From contig DELI01000036.1 of NCBI GenBank assembly GCA_002354335.1, forward strand, positions 15,941 to 79,940: a stretch of DNA of 64,000 nt, read 5' to 3'. The DNA is from Sphingobacterium sp. UBA2700 (GTDB lineage Bacteria; Bacteroidota; Bacteroidia; Sphingobacteriales; Sphingobacteriaceae). A program made the position numbers and the translations under genes. The notes under the pieces were generated by a model. It made no database searches, was not told the DNA's origin, and saw only the letters and a program-made list of their open reading frames with translations. Positions 63,169-64,000 of this stretch are shown here, one piece after another (position 1 is the stretch's first letter; the number at the start of each line of letters is the position of its first letter).

Positions 63169-63774
63169 ATGAAAAAATTCTTCTCAACTATGGCTTTGGT
63201 GTTAGCCATGACAACCGGCCTTTTGGCTCAAAACAATTTTGGAATCCGCGCTGGTTATAATTTAGCAAATCAGTTTGTACGTGAAGGAGACCATTCTGCC
63301 ACTACCAAGGTGGCTTCCCGATTTCATGTCACAGGTTACTATGATGTCCGCATATCTCCAGGTTTCTCCATACAGCCTGGGCTTTCATTGGAAGGTAAAG
63401 GGGCTAAGTCCAAGATTCCAGAAGGGACTTTCATCGACAAATTTCTTTATTTACAAGTACCAGTGAATTTCTTAGGCAGAGTGGAAACCCGGAGCGGGGA
63501 TTTCTTTTACGGAGGGGGACCTTATTTAGCGTATGGCGTAAGTGCAAAAGTGACTAGCGGTAACCAAGGTATTGATATAAACTGGGGAAGCGGCGTAGAC
63601 GAGCTTAATCCTTTCGATCTCGGTCTGGGCGCTATGCTCGGCTATAGATTTATGAATGGTGTCGTGCTGAGTGCTTCAAGTACGGCAGGTCTCATCAATA
63701 TCTCCAATACAAGCACGAAATACTTAAATCGCGTAACCTCTATCAGCGTAGGCTACGAATTTGGAAGAAAGTAG
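63169..63774 (+). CDS. Outer-membrane beta-barrel protein (OmpA-like barrel fold)
   Basis: A 201-residue protein with a signal peptide (cleaved after LLA) and an eight-strand type barrel pattern: NFGIRAGYNLANQF, GFSIQPGLSLEGKG, YLQVPVNFLGRVE, LGAMLGYRFMNGVV, and a last strand VTSISVGYEFGRK. It fits the porin-family barrels common in Bacteroidota. It stands alone between its own promoter and a terminator at 63828. No substrate can be told. Confidence 0.82.
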   Translation: MKKFFSTMALVLAMTTGLLAQNNFGIRAGYNLANQFVREGDHSATTKVASRFHVTGYYDVRISPGFSIQPGLSLEGKGAKSKIPEGTFIDKFLYLQVPVNFLGRVETRSGDFFYGGGPYLAYGVSAKVTSGNQGIDINWGSGVDELNPFDLGLGAMLGYRFMNGVVLSASSTAGLINISNTSTKYLNRVTSISVGYEFGRK

Positions 63775-63827
63775 TGGTAAGTAATTAGTCGTAAATATTT
63801 AGTAGTTAGTATTTAGTATTAAGACCT

Positions 63828-63857
63828 ATGGCGGCCGATAAGGGTCGCCATTTTTTT
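63828..63857 (+). terminator. Rho-independent terminator after barrel gene
   Basis: ATGGCG pairs with CGCCAT, with an inner GCC/GGG region and a GATAA loop, directly followed by seven T. The remaining bases to the window end show no gene. Confidence 0.75.
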
Positions 63858-64000
63858 GTGGGTTTTCTTGAGGATGATATGATTGACTTTCAACTAGGAA
63901 AGGAAGGGTTTTAGGATGGGCAGGATCGGATTTATTGTCCTTTCCTGATTCGAACAAATTTAACCCAATGCGAAGCTAGGCTGTCCATCCCTGAAATAGG

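Overview
The window looks like chromosomal DNA from a Bacteroidota bacterium of the Sphingobacteriaceae, most likely Sphingobacterium or a close relative. The gene content points there: SusC-like and other TonB-dependent receptors, HmuY-type and DUF4374 lipoproteins, a YaiO-type barrel, a clade II (lipoprotein type) N2O reductase, many lipobox signal peptides, and Bacteroidota-type -7 boxes (TAnnTTTG) ahead of several genes. I saw no rRNA, tRNA, CRISPR array, insertion sequence or prophage. Family names are assigned by reading motifs; no database search was run.

Layout. 1-2521: a lipoprotein cut by the left edge, an outer-membrane barrel and a flavin monooxygenase-like enzyme. 2819-11157: a membrane-anchored helix-turn-helix protein, then three tandem copies of a two-gene module (a 63-66 residue peptide plus a roughly 650-residue fimbrillin-like lipoprotein). 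11278-22366: a Crp/Fnr-type regulator divergent from a complete denitrification module: cytochrome c, nosZ, a membrane protein, nosL, nosD, nosF, nosY, a DUF2249-ScdA-hemerythrin repair protein, a YtkA-like lipoprotein and an OprC/NosA-type copper receptor. 22548-25489: anaerobic ribonucleotide reductase nrdD, with its glycyl-radical tail in a separate overlapping reading frame, and nrdG. 25602-34207: an AraC regulator and a haem/iron uptake operon with two HmuY-like lipoproteins, a SusC-like receptor and a degenerate subtilase.

34561-44541: a hybrid histidine kinase, a receiver protein, a membrane-anchored HEAT protein, a giant glycosyltransferase-sulfatase fusion and a convergent YaiO-type barrel, which together look like a regulated surface-polysaccharide system. 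44692-49320: two convergent DNA-repair pairs (MBL exonuclease with ATP-dependent ligase; radical SAM protein with a TIGR03915-type protein). 49399-50498: an FMN-binding stress protein and a lipocalin. 50759-62803: an iron block with a siderophore-interacting protein, two AraC regulators, an ankyrin/DUF2271/PepSY-reductase/ApbE operon and a DUF4374/TonB receptor operon. 63169-63774: an outer-membrane barrel.

How the parts fit. The N2O module contains electron delivery, the enzyme, copper chaperoning, the maturation ABC transporter, Fe-S repair and a copper importer with all four OprC copper ligands, so it could function as one unit. A shared 19-bp near-palindrome (ATTTAGAWTnAWTCTAAAT) lies before four iron-related transcription units and is a good candidate for a Fur-type box. 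The best leads for new biology are the triplicated peptide-lipoprotein modules, the split NrdD, the glycosyltransferase-sulfatase fusion and the degenerate subtilase inside a haem-uptake operon.
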